Source: Bartonella apihabitans (GTDB lineage: Bacteria > Pseudomonadota > Alphaproteobacteria > Rhizobiales > Rhizobiaceae). Taken from it: DNA of 64,000 nt. The translations under genes were made by a program, and so were the position numbers. Location of the stretch: positions 2,409,001 to 2,473,000 of the forward strand of contig NZ_CP132387.1 in NCBI RefSeq assembly GCF_030758755.1. The letters run 5' to 3'. The notes below the pieces were generated by a model that did no database searches, had not been told where the DNA came from, and was given only the letters and a program-made list of their open reading frames with translations. This document shows positions 1-8,991 of the stretch, in pieces; within the stretch, counting starts at the first letter, position 1, and each line of letters starts with the position of its first letter.

Positions 1-149
1 CAAAAACCGATAATTGCGGTGAGAAGTGGTATAAGTCCGATCAAGCCAAACCAGCGCGCGCCACTATCAAGAAAGAAAATAAGAGAAAGTAGAACAATAC
101 CGATGATGATACGGATAATGCGATCAACGCTACCAAGATTTTGTGTCAT
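1..149 (-). CDS. DUF2892 inner-membrane protein, partial (3' end cut by window)
   Basis: The minus strand from 149 reads an ATG, then a short polar start (MTQNLGSVDR) and hydrophobic stretches rich in Ile and Leu, broken by a DSGARWFGLIG turn. The frame is open to the window edge. An N-terminal NxGxxDRxIR motif followed by two membrane helices is typical of the small DUF2892 (YgaP C-terminal-like) membrane proteins, which are about 60-70 residues long. An AGG ribosome-binding sequence sits just upstream. The function of the family is poorly defined. Only 49 complete codons are visible. Confidence 0.65.
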   Translation of the reverse strand, partial: MTQNLGSVDRIIRIIIGIVLLSLIFFLDSGARWFGLIGLIPLLTAIIGF

Positions 150-373
150 CTAAGAAGCCTTTCCAATTTAGTTCTTTTGTAGATTTAGGCTTGCGGATTG
201 GAAAAAACAATCCTTCAGCCGGTAATTTGGGGCCTTTCACCTTGGCACTTGGGATGAAACGCGTTTGGTTATCATTATCGGTATTTTTTTGTTTTGCAGG
301 AATGTATTAACGACGTAACTTGCCGGATTTGGCCGGATTTGGAGACGACAAAAAGGCTATGCTAAGACAATAA

Positions 374-403
374 AAAGCTCCGGAAAATTCATTCCGGAGC
401 TTT
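374..403 (-). terminator. Rho-independent terminator of argG
   Basis: A perfect 12-bp inverted repeat (374-385 with 392-403) encloses a 6-base loop. Read on the minus strand it is followed by a run of five T. It lies 23 bases beyond the argG stop codon, as expected for that gene's terminator. Confidence 0.8.
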
Positions 404-426
404 GGTAAAATCATAAATAAAAATGC

Positions 427-1647
427 TTATTTGCGGTCGCGCGCAGCAAGAGTGCGAAGACGCAAAGCATTCAATTTGATGAAGCCGGCAGCATCTTTCT
501 GGTTATAGGCACCGTGGTCATCTTCAAATGTAACAAGCGAACTCGAATAAAGCGATTTGTCACTCTTGCGACCTTCAATAATGACATTGCCCTTATAGAG
601 TTTCAGCTTGACTTCCCCTTCAACATTTTCTTGCGACAGATCTATTGCTGCCTGCAACATTTTGCGTTCCGGAGAGAACCAGAAACCGTTGTAAATCAAC
701 TCGGCATAACGCGGCATCAACTCGTCTTTCAGATGAGCGGCACCGCGATCAAGTGTGATCGATTCAATTGCGCGGTGGGCTGCAAGTAAAATTGTACCAC
801 CGGGGGTTTCATAGACACCACGTGATTTCATACCGACAAAGCGGTTTTCAACCAGATCGACACGACCGATTCCGTTATCGTGACCATATTTATTGAGTTC
901 GGTCAGCAATGTTGCCGGCGACATTTGTTTGCCATTGATTGAAACAGCGTCACCTTTCTTGAAGCCGATGGTGATAATTGTCGGTTTATCAGGTGCATTT
1001 TCAGGCGAGACAGTGCGCAAATGCACATATTCGGGAGCCGGAAGTGACGGGTCTTCCAACACTTTGCCCTCTGAAGACGAGTGAAGCAAATTCGCGTCGA
1101 CCGAAAACGGTGCTTCGCCCTGTTTATCTTTCGTCACTGGAATCTGGTGTTTCTGGGCAAAATCCAGAAGTTCTGTACGGCTCTTGAAATTCCAGTCACG
1201 CCATGGCGCAATGATCTTGATATCGGGGTTCAAAGCATAAGCTGAGAGTTCGAAACGAACCTGATCATTGCCTTTACCGGTGGCGCCATGAGCAATCGCA
1301 TCTGCACCGGTTTTTTTGGCAATCTCGATCAGATGTTTTGAAATGAGCGGGCGGGCAATTGATGTTCCAAGAAGGTAGACACCTTCATAAACTGCGTTGG
1401 CGCGAAACATCGGAAATACGAAATCGCGAACAAATTCTTCGCGCAGATCTTCCATAAAAATCTGTTTGGCACCGAGCATTTCGGCTTTGCGGCGTGCCGG
1501 CTCAAGCTCTTCGCCCTGCCCCAGATCGGCTGTGAATGTGATAACTTCAGCACCGAGTTCGGTTTGCAACCATTTCAATATGATTGAAGTATCAAGGCCG
1601 CCTGAATAGGCCAGTACAACTTTTTTAACGTCTTTCCACTTTTCCAT
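427..1647 (-). CDS. argG: Argininosuccinate synthase
   Basis: Joins citrulline and aspartate with ATP to argininosuccinate, the penultimate step of arginine synthesis, in the cytosol. The ATP-pyrophosphatase loop AYSGGLDTS lies near residues 13-21, and the conserved [13 protein letters not shown] segment is present. The length of 406 residues matches alphaproteobacterial ArgG. The frame is open 29 codons further upstream, but the ATG at 1647 has a GGACAG ribosome site and gives the family N terminus, so the longer form is rejected. argH lies 8 kb away and argB at 52 kb, so arginine genes are scattered as in related Rhizobiales. Confidence 0.95.
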   Translation of the reverse strand: MEKWKDVKKVVLAYSGGLDTSIILKWLQTELGAEVITFTADLGQGEELEPARRKAEMLGAKQIFMEDLREEFVRDFVFPMFRANAVYEGVYLLGTSIARPLISKHLIEIAKKTGADAIAHGATGKGNDQVRFELSAYALNPDIKIIAPWRDWNFKSRTELLDFAQKHQIPVTKDKQGEAPFSVDANLLHSSSEGKVLEDPSLPAPEYVHLRTVSPENAPDKPTIITIGFKKGDAVSINGKQMSPATLLTELNKYGHDNGIGRVDLVENRFVGMKSRGVYETPGGTILLAAHRAIESITLDRGAAHLKDELMPRYAELIYNGFWFSPERKMLQAAIDLSQENVEGEVKLKLYKGNVIIEGRKSDKSLYSSSLVTFEDDHGAYNQKDAAGFIKLNALRLRTLAARDRK

Positions 1648-1825
1648 TTTTTCTGTCCGATAATTAATGGCCCCAATTGATTGACCCGATTGAATTGATA
1701 TGAGCTGTTTTATCAGGAGATAGCAACCATGCAAGCAATCAAAAATTTTTTCTTACATAAAACTTATAAAAACAGATTGAAATGGTTTGATAAAACAATA
1801 AGACAAAGATGATTAACGAGAGATC

Positions 1826-2473
1826 ATGATCATGTCTTTCTTGCCAGACGCCCATGTGTTTTTGGAATTTGCCGGTGCAGCAATCATTTTGACACTCATT
1901 CCGGGGCCTGATATGGCGCTTTTTGTTGGCCGCGCCATATCGCAGGGAAAAGCGGCTGGCCTTGCCTGTATTGCCGGTTGTACAACCGGCATTATCATTC
2001 AGGTTTTTGCGGTCTCTGTCGGCCTCTCGGCATTGATAATAGCTTCGCCAATGGCGTTTTTTATTCTCAAAGTGGCGGGCTCGGTCTATCTCCTATGGCT
2101 TGCTCTACAAGCGCTTTTGAACCGGTCGAATTTTTTGGTCGACGGAAAAAAGCAGAAGAAACTCAGTGTAAAACGGAATTACCTTACCGGTCTTGCGATC
2201 AATTTGTTAAATCCGAAAGTTCTTCTCTTCAATTTGACCTTTTTACCGCAATTTGTGGATGCACTCGACCCGCATGCGCCTGAAAAGATATTTTTTCTCG
2301 GAGCTTCTTTCATTCCGATATCTCTTCCCTTCACGGTTTCGATGGTTTTAGCTGCCGACAAATTTGCGAGAGCCTTAAAAGAAAACCCGCATTTTGTAAG
2401 AATACTTGATTTTTTAATGGCCGGAATTTTCACAGCCTTTGCAGTCCGGCTGATCGTGACCGAAGTTAAATAA
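1826..2473 (+). CDS. LysE/RhtB family amino-acid exporter
   Basis: A 215-residue membrane protein with about six hydrophobic segments. The family signature TLIPGPDMAL is at residues 23-32, and a GLAINLLNPKV segment lies near residue 127. LysE/RhtB proteins export amino acids or their derivatives; the substrate cannot be read from the sequence. The start could be the ATG at 1826 or the one two codons later at 1832; a GAGAG ribosome site precedes both. The gene is divergent from argG, leaving about 180 bp of AT-rich shared upstream DNA. Confidence 0.85.
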   Translation: MIMSFLPDAHVFLEFAGAAIILTLIPGPDMALFVGRAISQGKAAGLACIAGCTTGIIIQVFAVSVGLSALIIASPMAFFILKVAGSVYLLWLALQALLNRSNFLVDGKKQKKLSVKRNYLTGLAINLLNPKVLLFNLTFLPQFVDALDPHAPEKIFFLGASFIPISLPFTVSMVLAADKFARALKENPHFVRILDFLMAGIFTAFAVRLIVTEVK

Positions 2474-2637
2474 ATATCGGCTTCATCTCGTCGGGGAAAA
2501 TGGCTATAAATTTGAAAATTGCAAACATGTGTATTCGGAAAAACGGCTAAAAACTTTATAAAGTTTGATCTTCCATTGAAGCCGGTCATCCGGTTTTTCC
2601 GGCCGCGAAAATTTCTTTTAAACGAGAGGATAAAGAA

Positions 2638-3324
2638 ATGAGTGATTTCATATTTACGCCCCCTGCAACTGTCGGCATCCCGATCAAAGGGAGCAGCAAA
2701 GTTTTTCCGGTTCACAGAATTTATTGCGTTGGTCGTAATTATGCAAATCATGCAATAGAAATGGGGCATGACCCGTCAAAAGAAGCTCCATTCTTTTTCC
2801 AGAAAAATCCGGATAATCTGGTATTTGATGGTGTTTTCCCTTATCCCCCGAAAAGCCATGATGTCGAACATGAGATAGAGCTTGTTGTTGCTCTTAAAAA
2901 AGGTGGACAAAATCTGACAACAAAAGAGGCGCAAGATTGTGTGTTCGGCTTTGCTGTCGGCCTTGATATGACGCGACGTGATTTGCAGGCCGAACTTAAA
3001 AAAGCGGGGCGTTCATGGGAAACGGCGAAAGCTTTTGAACATTCGGCACCCTGTTCTCATTTAATTGAAAAATCTGAAACCAAAGACATGAAGGAAGGAG
3101 CGATTACCCTTTCGGTAAATGGAAAAGGTCGCCAATCGGGCAATTTGAACGAGATGATCTGGAAAATTCCTGAAATGATTGCCTATTTGTCGCAATTATT
3201 TGTGTTGCAGGCGGGAGATATTATCATGACGGGAACGCCGGCTGGCGTGGGACCGGTGCAAAAAGGTGACAAATTGGTAGGCCATATTGACGGGCTGGAT
3301 GATCTGGTCGTGAAAGTGGGTTGA
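2638..3324 (+). CDS. Fumarylacetoacetate hydrolase (FAH) family protein
   Basis: A 228-residue single-domain FAH fold enzyme of the FAHD1/fumarylpyruvate-hydrolase class. Visible family motifs are CVGRNYANHAIEM near residue 30, a metal-binding HDVEHEIELVV segment near residue 78 (acidic ligands E-x-E), GFAVGLDMTRRDLQ near residue 107, and the C-terminal GDIIMTGTPAGVGP. Members hydrolyse C-C bonds of beta-diketo acids or decarboxylate oxaloacetate; which applies here is unknown. A GAGAGG ribosome site precedes the ATG. It is transcribed alone and followed by the 58-bp tandem repeat. Confidence 0.9.
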   Translation: MSDFIFTPPATVGIPIKGSSKVFPVHRIYCVGRNYANHAIEMGHDPSKEAPFFFQKNPDNLVFDGVFPYPPKSHDVEHEIELVVALKKGGQNLTTKEAQDCVFGFAVGLDMTRRDLQAELKKAGRSWETAKAFEHSAPCSHLIEKSETKDMKEGAITLSVNGKGRQSGNLNEMIWKIPEMIAYLSQLFVLQAGDIIMTGTPAGVGPVQKGDKLVGHIDGLDDLVVKVG

Positions 3325-3344
3325 GGAGTGAGGGGATCACACGC

Positions 3345-3475
3345 ACATCCCAAAAAGTGTGAAACGGTTTTTGGACAAGATGTGCGTGCACTTGAAAAAG
3401 CTACATCCCAAAAAGTGTGAAACGGTTTTTGGATAAGATGTGCGTGTACTTGAAAAAGCTACATCCCGAAAAGCC
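3345..3475. repeat. 58-bp intergenic tandem repeat, two full copies plus a partial third
   Basis: Full copies begin at 3345 and 3403 and differ at two positions; a third, decayed copy begins at 3461. Each unit starts with ACATCCCAAAAAGTGTGAAA and continues through a CGGTTTTTGGA-type imperfect complement, so each copy can fold partly. I recall similar CCCGAAAAGTGTGAA-type intergenic elements in Brucella and Rhizobium genomes; that link is from memory, not a search. Confidence 0.8.
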
Positions 3476-3604
3476 GGTATGGTTTTTTTTTGAAAATAGC
3501 GAGTGTTAAACCGGTTTCCTGAAACTATATGACTGCGGATGGACATCAAAACCGGATGATTCTGGCGGCCGCAATTTGAAATCGGTTAATCAAGTGGCAG
3601 AATA

Positions 3605-4198
3605 TCAGTTCTTGACGGTCTCGCCGGGATAGGCTCCCCAAAGTTGATCCTGCGCTACATAGCCGCGTGTATGGTTGACATCAAGTTCGCACCATTTACC
3701 GTCGCATTTATGAATTGTAGCGATGACACCGGGCTCAAGTTCGGCAGCAAGCGGTGCATTTTCGCTTGGTTCCCGACGCATGGGGGCAAGCTTGGATTTG
3801 TCTTTTTGCCAAGGCGTTATCATTGCTGTGCGATGGCCTGATAAAAGGGACTGGTAAACCCAACCTTCATCACCATCCGAGTCGCGAATTTTACGCCATT
3901 GGTCATATTCCTGTGTAATTTCCACAGGCAATCCCTGTTTTTGATAAGAGAACACAACCGTATAATTACGTCCGGGACCAACGCGTACATTGACACGCGC
4001 CGGTTTGATAGAAACAAAACGCGGCAATGGCAAACCGCTAGGACCCACATTTTGGGAAGCTTCTTGCGCCGCTTCTTCTTCTGCAAAGCCGGAAGCGGAA
4101 AAAAATAACAAACACAAACCCGTCAAAACCGAACAAATGCTTGCCAGGCAAAACATTCTTCCGAGGTTTGAAAAACGGAATTTGCTGAAACTGTCCAC
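3605..4198 (-). CDS. Secreted SH3-domain protein (DUF1058-like)
   Basis: An exported protein of about 197 residues: a hydrophobic signal segment (LASICSVLTGLCLLFFSASGFA) followed by two bacterial SH3-like repeats. The first has the NVRVGPGRNYTV signature near residue 75; the second has a GxWCELDV pattern near the C terminus. Bacterial SH3 domains of this type often bind peptidoglycan; no enzyme domain is visible. The start is uncertain: a TTG at 4231, a GTG at 4198 (AGAGG upstream, chosen) or an ATG at 4156 are all possible. Divergent from the dehydrogenase gene at 4348. Confidence 0.8.
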   Translation of the reverse strand: MDSFSKFRFSNLGRMFCLASICSVLTGLCLLFFSASGFAEEEAAQEASQNVGPSGLPLPRFVSIKPARVNVRVGPGRNYTVVFSYQKQGLPVEITQEYDQWRKIRDSDGDEGWVYQSLLSGHRTAMITPWQKDKSKLAPMRREPSENAPLAAELEPGVIATIHKCDGKWCELDVNHTRGYVAQDQLWGAYPGETVKN

Positions 4199-4347
4199 CG
4201 TATGTGCCTCTCTTCTCTTGTGTTCAATCAATTCTTTTCTGCTATAAGCAGACCAGACTCATGACAGCCTGTTGATCCTATGCCATAGTGCTGGTTAAAG
4301 AGGTCTCAATAATCGCGAAAAATATTGGAAATATTTCGAGGTTTTCT

Positions 4348-5355
4348 ATGCAGGGGAAAAAATTACCGTTGGTCATTTTGACACGCAAGCTTCCGGAACA
4401 GGTTGAAAGACGCATGTGCGAGCTTTTCAATACCGAGGTTGTCAAACAAGATCGGCCGATGTCACGACAGGAACTGGTTGATGCTGTAAAACGTGCAGAT
4501 GTTCTGGTGCCGACAATTTCCGATATCATCGACAAGGATCTTATCGATCAGGCGGGAGATAATCTCAGGATGATTGCCAATTTCGGCAATGGTACCGATA
4601 ATATCGACATTAACGCGGCAACCGGTCGTAGTATCCTTGTAACCAACACCCCGAATGTTCAAACAGAAGATACCGCCGATATGGCAATGGCACTGATACT
4701 GGCGGTGCTGCGTCGCCTTGTCGAGGGTGCCAATGTATTGAATGAAAGCGGTATCTGGCCGGGTTGGTCGCCGGACTGGATGTTGGGACGGCGTATCTAC
4801 GGAAGAAAACTCGGCATTATCGGTCTCGGGCGCATCGGTACAGCGGTTGCGCGCCGCGCCAAGGCATTCGGTCTTTCGATTCACTATCATAATCGCACGC
4901 GCGTTAGCGAAAAAATTGAAGAACAGCTTGAAGCGACCTATTGGGCCGATCTTGATGATATGTTGAAGACGATTGATATTCTTTCAATCAATTGCCCGCT
5001 TACCGAGAAGACCTATCATCTCCTTTCAGCCGAACGTCTTGCTTTGATGCAGGAAACAGCCTACGTCGTTAACACGGCTCGTGGTGAAATTATTGATGAA
5101 AATGCTCTTGCCCGACAGATTGAAAATGGCAAACTTGCCGGCGCAGGTCTTGATGTCTTCGAAAAAGAACCGAATTTCAGTCCGTCGCTCGCAAAATTGG
5201 CAAAGCAAGGCAAGGTGGTGCTTTTGCCACATATGGCATCGGCGACGGTCGAAAGTCGGATCAATATGGGGGAAAAAGTCATCATCAATATCAGAGCTTT
5301 TATCGACCACCATCGTCCACCCGATCGCATTATCCCTGAAAAATTGCGTAACTGA
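4348..5355 (+). CDS. D-isomer-specific 2-hydroxyacid dehydrogenase (glyoxylate/hydroxypyruvate reductase type)
   Basis: A 335-residue NAD(P)-dependent oxidoreductase. The Rossmann fingerprint GLGRIGTAVARR lies near residues 157-168. The catalytic set is visible: Arg in VNTARGEIID, Glu in DVFEKEP, and His in LLPHMASAT. Members reduce glyoxylate, hydroxypyruvate or related 2-keto acids; the exact substrate is not determined. The ATG at 4348 is chosen because GAGG lies seven bases before it and the homologous N terminus begins there; an earlier in-frame ATG at 4288 lacks this. Confidence 0.85.
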   Translation: MQGKKLPLVILTRKLPEQVERRMCELFNTEVVKQDRPMSRQELVDAVKRADVLVPTISDIIDKDLIDQAGDNLRMIANFGNGTDNIDINAATGRSILVTNTPNVQTEDTADMAMALILAVLRRLVEGANVLNESGIWPGWSPDWMLGRRIYGRKLGIIGLGRIGTAVARRAKAFGLSIHYHNRTRVSEKIEEQLEATYWADLDDMLKTIDILSINCPLTEKTYHLLSAERLALMQETAYVVNTARGEIIDENALARQIENGKLAGAGLDVFEKEPNFSPSLAKLAKQGKVVLLPHMASATVESRINMGEKVIINIRAFIDHHRPPDRIIPEKLRN

Positions 5356-5839
5356 TTCGTTTTTTACCGAGTCTTCGACCTTTGTAAAAAGCGGTTTGGA
5401 TGCCAATTACGGCACACGGTTTAACGCATCTTGCCAAACTTTATGACTTGAAAACGCTTGAGTTTAGTGACCTATGTTTTGTCGCTAGCCGGTTTTAAAA
5501 GTGACCGATGTTTTGTTTTGGCCGTTAAGTTGAACAGCACAAGTCATCAGCTTTCTCGGTCAACAAGCTTTCCGAAATGAAATATCTACGGATTTTAAAA
5601 AATGCAGGATTGAAAGGCCCTTTGGAAAAGGCTTTTTAGACGGATCTTTTTGTTTTTCAAAAACGGGTCGTTGAAGAATTTTGTCCGGAAACCGGAAAAG
5701 AGCGGCCTTAACTCTTTTCTTAGGCACAAGGGTCTCTTTTAAGCATTATGAATTGTGAGATTTCTGAACTCCAAAGTCGTTATTTTAGCGTCTTTGATTT
5801 TTTGATTGGGCTTTACGCTCTCTCGCTTTTCAAGAAAAC
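5356..5839. other. Intergenic region with a short direct repeat
   Basis: No gene is visible in these 484 bases between two converging genes. Two near-identical 17-base words (AGTGACCTATGTTTTGT at 5466 and the same with one change at 5500) lie 34 bases apart. They could be remains of a mobile-element end or protein-binding sites; neither is established. Confidence 0.5.
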
Positions 5840-6712
5840 TCAACGCGTGGGGACAGGTGTTTCACCGCTATAGTCGTAAAAACCGCGGCCACTTTTGCGC
5901 CCCAACCAGCCGGCTTCGACATATTTTATCAATAACGGGCAAGGACGATATTTCGAGTCTGACAATCCCTGATGCAAAACGTGCATAATAGCAAGACAGA
6001 CATCAAGCCCGATAAAATCGGCAAGTTCCAATGGCCCCATCGGATGATTGGCACCGAGTTTCAAAGCTGTATCAATTGCATTGACATCCCCCACACCCTC
6101 ATAAAGGGCGTAGATCGCCTCGTTAATCATCGGTACCAAGACACGATTGACGATAAAGGCCGGAAAATCTTCGGTAACAGTAAAAGTTTTTCCGATTGAA
6201 GTGACAAAATCGCAAATTGTCGAGTAGGTCTCTTCGCTGGTTGCGATGCCGCGCACCACTTCAACGAGCTTCATTTGTGGCACCGGATTCATAAAATGCG
6301 TGCCAATGAATTTTCCCGGACGGTTTGTGGTTGCAGCAAGACGGGTAATCGAAATGGTTGATGTATTGGTGGCCAGAATGGTTGAAGGGGCAAGATTTTC
6401 GCATAGACTGATGAAAATATCTCTTTTGATATTCTCGTCTTCGCTTGCCGCTTCAATGATAAGGTCGGCATTTTTCAACTCATCCAAAGTCAGTCGGGTC
6501 GAAAGCCTTTTGATTGTATCAAGGCGGCTTTGCTCGCCCATTTTTCCAGCTTTGACGAGATGGGCAAGGTTTGATTTTATCGTCGAAATGGCATGTTCAA
6601 TCTGTTCGGACGAAATATCGTAAAGAAGAACCTCGAAACCGGCAGTCGCAACAGCTTGGGCAATTCCTCCCCCCATTTGTCCTGCTCCGACAATAGCGAC
6701 CGTCTTTATCAT
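5840..6712 (-). CDS. 3-hydroxybutyryl-CoA dehydrogenase
   Basis: A 290-residue NAD(H)-dependent 3-hydroxyacyl-CoA dehydrogenase of the short Hbd/PaaH type, interconverting acetoacetyl-CoA and 3-hydroxybutyryl-CoA. The N-terminal dinucleotide motif GAGQMGGGIA is at residues 9-18. The catalytic His lies in THFMNPVP near residue 140, and the C-terminal domain contains NHPMGPLELADFIGLD. The ATG at 6712 has a strong GAGGAGG ribosome site that overlaps the stop codon of the adenosyltransferase gene upstream, so the two form an operon. In related Rhizobiales etfB and etfA commonly sit between these two genes; they are absent here. Confidence 0.92.
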   Translation of the reverse strand: MIKTVAIVGAGQMGGGIAQAVATAGFEVLLYDISSEQIEHAISTIKSNLAHLVKAGKMGEQSRLDTIKRLSTRLTLDELKNADLIIEAASEDENIKRDIFISLCENLAPSTILATNTSTISITRLAATTNRPGKFIGTHFMNPVPQMKLVEVVRGIATSEETYSTICDFVTSIGKTFTVTEDFPAFIVNRVLVPMINEAIYALYEGVGDVNAIDTALKLGANHPMGPLELADFIGLDVCLAIMHVLHQGLSDSKYRPCPLLIKYVEAGWLGRKSGRGFYDYSGETPVPTR

Positions 6713-6727
6713 GTGCTGATTCCTCCT

Positions 6728-7289
6728 CTAGCGATTCTTTCCCGGTATCCATAATACATCATTTTTACCACAATCATTAGCATAACGGGCAGCAACAAAC
6801 AGAAAATCCGAAAGCCGGTTGATATAGCCCAGAACATCCTTGCTGACATGTTCCTGTTTACTCAATGCAACAATGGTGCGTTCGGTACGTCTTGCAACAG
6901 TGCGGGCAAGGTGTAGAAAGGCGGATGCTTTGGAACCCGCCAGGTAAAACAAAGGATTTCAAGGGCGAGAGTTTTTCATTCAACTTGTCAATTTCATCTT
7001 CAAGCCGTTTTGTCTGGGTGGAGAGAACGCGTAAATCGGTTTTATTTTCGCTCTGTTCAGGGGTTGCAAGATCGGCCCCGAGATCGAACAGGTCATTTTG
7101 TATTTCTTCGAGCATTTTGTCGAGCTCGCTTACCGTTTCGAGACGGGCAAGTCCGATTGTTGCATTGGTTTCATCGATCAGGCCATAAGCATCAACGCGC
7201 AAATCGGCTTTCGAGCGTCTGGGGCCATTAACGAGGCCGGTTGTACCATCATCACCTGTACGCGTGTAGATTTTATTGATTTTGACCAT
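6728..7289 (-). pseudogene. PduO-type cob(I)alamin adenosyltransferase, frameshifted
   Basis: Two reading frames together encode one complete ATP:cob(I)alamin adenosyltransferase of about 186 residues. The first, from the ATG at 7289 (GAGGAG upstream), carries IYTRTGDDGTTGL and runs to FVLPGG. The second resumes with SKASAFLHLARTVARRTERT and ends at 6728. The frame changes at the CCC run at 6936-6938 (GGG on the coding strand), which has one base too many. The enzyme makes adenosylcobalamin, the cofactor of the methylmalonyl-CoA mutase at 39.6-41.8 kb. As written the product would lose the conserved C-terminal RRxER and cobalamin-binding region. A sequencing error is possible because three other genes here show the same kind of defect. 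Confidence 0.88.
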
Positions 7290-7486
7290 TTTGGACTCCT
7301 CGGGAAATCATCTGTCTCAGTTAAAAATATAGATAGATTTGCCTGTGGCAAAGTCCATTAAAGCAGTGTGATGTGATCAAATGACGGGAAAACATTGAAA
7401 TCGCTATTGTAACGCTTGTATAGATTGCGTTCTCAATTAAAATAATTTTATTACGGTAGTCTGTGCGTTTAGCCCGTTAGTACGGG

Positions 7487-8458
7487 TTGATTAACGGGAA
7501 AGACATTGATTTGACGCTGAGACCCTTACGCTTTTGTTGGCGCATTTTATATAACGCTGTCAGCCATTATTTCCGTGATTCTGGCAGTGCTTTTGCCAGT
7601 CATATAGCTTTGTCGGGTTTGATGGCGCTGTTTCCTTTCCTGATTTTTGCAACATCACTTGCAAGTTTTATCGGTGCACGTGCCTATACCCAGCAAAGTG
7701 TCAATGCGCTTTTGAAAATGCTTCCCGATGCAATTGCCGGTCCGATTGTCAAGGAAGTCGTCAATGTCATGACCATTCAGCGCGGTGGTCTGTTGACCAT
7801 TTCGGTTATCGGAACAGCCTATTTTGCTTCAAACGGCGTGGAAGCATTACGAACCGCACTCAATCGTGCCTATCGCGTGGTCGATCGGCGCAGCCTGTTT
7901 TTCTGCCGGTTTCAAAGTCTGTTTTTCGTGATCGTCGGCACGATAGGATTGATGGTTATCAGCTTTCTTCTGGTGCTCGCACCGCTTGTTATCAATATTC
8001 TTCAACATGATTATCCGGTTATCGGCCAATATGTCGGCACAATCCGCTTCTGGCGTTATGCCATTGCCGTTGTTGTTCTGTTAATCAGTCTGTTGATTGC
8101 CCATAAATGGCTACCTGCCGGAAAGCGGAAATTGGCCGATATTTTGCCCGGTATCGGTGTAACCATGGTGGTTTGGGTCTTGGCCTCGATGCTCTTTGCA
8201 CAATATCTGGCGACATTTGCCAATTATGTTTCCACTTATGCAGGGCTTGCCTCAATCATGGTGGCAATCATTTTCCTTTATATGTTGAGTGCCATTTTTA
8301 TTCTCGGTGGAGAAATCAACGCAGCGATTATGTTTTATCGCAACCGCCAGCAACAGCCTGGCCAATTGGTGCGCGCCATTGAACAAAAAGAGGAAAAAGA
8401 AGAAGGTCTCAAACAGCAAAACGATGACGGAGAAAATGATCATAAAGTTGTTTCTTGA
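7487..8458 (+). CDS. YihY/BrkB family inner-membrane protein
   Basis: A 323-residue protein with about six transmembrane segments and the family motif DSGSAFASHIALSGLMALFP near the N terminus. It belongs to the YihY (UPF0761) family, once misnamed ribonuclease BN; the molecular role is unknown. The C terminus is a charged Glu/Lys-rich cytosolic tail. The start is weakly supported: a TTG at 7487 is the best candidate and no ATG lies nearby. Its end overlaps the downstream yaiI-like gene by 23 bases, suggesting coupled translation. Confidence 0.82.
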   Translation: MINGKDIDLTLRPLRFCWRILYNAVSHYFRDSGSAFASHIALSGLMALFPFLIFATSLASFIGARAYTQQSVNALLKMLPDAIAGPIVKEVVNVMTIQRGGLLTISVIGTAYFASNGVEALRTALNRAYRVVDRRSLFFCRFQSLFFVIVGTIGLMVISFLLVLAPLVINILQHDYPVIGQYVGTIRFWRYAIAVVVLLISLLIAHKWLPAGKRKLADILPGIGVTMVVWVLASMLFAQYLATFANYVSTYAGLASIMVAIIFLYMLSAIFILGGEINAAIMFYRNRQQQPGQLVRAIEQKEEKEEGLKQQNDDGENDHKVVS

Positions 8459-8921
8459 TGGTGATGCCTGTCCCGTCAAAACCGAAGCCTATCGGGTAGC
8501 CGAACGTTATCATATCAAGACTTTCATCGTCTCGAACAGCTTCATGAGGATACCGAATGAGGATTTTCTCGAAGCTGTCATTGTTGATCAAGGGTTGAAC
8601 AAAGCAGACGACTGGATTGCAAAAAAGGCTAATGAGGCCAGTATTGTTGTTACCAATGATGTGCCGCTTGCCGATCGTGTGGTTAAAAAGGGTGGAGTGG
8701 CGATTTCCCCCTCCGGCCGGCTTTTTGATGCAGCCACAATCGGCGCGGCATTGGCCACACGCAATCTCTTTGAAAATTTGCGGGAAAGCGGTGTTGTAAC
8801 CGGTGGACCGCGACCGTTTTCCGACCGTGACCGCTCGGCATTTCTGGGCGCACTCGATTTGGCTGTGCAACGCAAAAAACGTCAAGGTTTTGAGCCTGAT
8901 TTTAGCAAAAACCGGCTTTGA
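8436..8921 (+). CDS. YaiI/YqxD (DUF188) family protein
   Basis: A 161-residue protein starting with MIIKLFLDGDACPVK, the family signature for YaiI/YqxD proteins, which have a PIN-like nuclease fold; a nuclease role is suspected from the fold but not proven. IVVTNDVPLADRVV and the GGP-R-F-x-DRDRSAFL segment near the C terminus are also conserved. The ATG at 8436 is chosen because GGAG precedes it and homologues begin there; it overlaps the end of the yihY-like gene. Longer in-frame extensions upstream are translations of the neighbour in another frame. Confidence 0.88.
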   Translation: MIIKLFLDGDACPVKTEAYRVAERYHIKTFIVSNSFMRIPNEDFLEAVIVDQGLNKADDWIAKKANEASIVVTNDVPLADRVVKKGGVAISPSGRLFDAATIGAALATRNLFENLRESGVVTGGPRPFSDRDRSAFLGALDLAVQRKKRQGFEPDFSKNRL

Positions 8922-8991
8922 CCGGTTTTCGACCAGTCAATTTTCTATTTTGATTAATTTAAAAGTGCCGTTCTGGATAGAGAACCGATGA

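Noticed and set aside
1648..1734. 29-codon N-terminal extension of ArgG
   Set aside because: No homologous sequence and a better ATG with ribosome site at 1647.
3345..3475. CRISPR-like array
   Set aside because: Units are contiguous 58-bp tandem repeats without distinct spacers and there are no cas genes.
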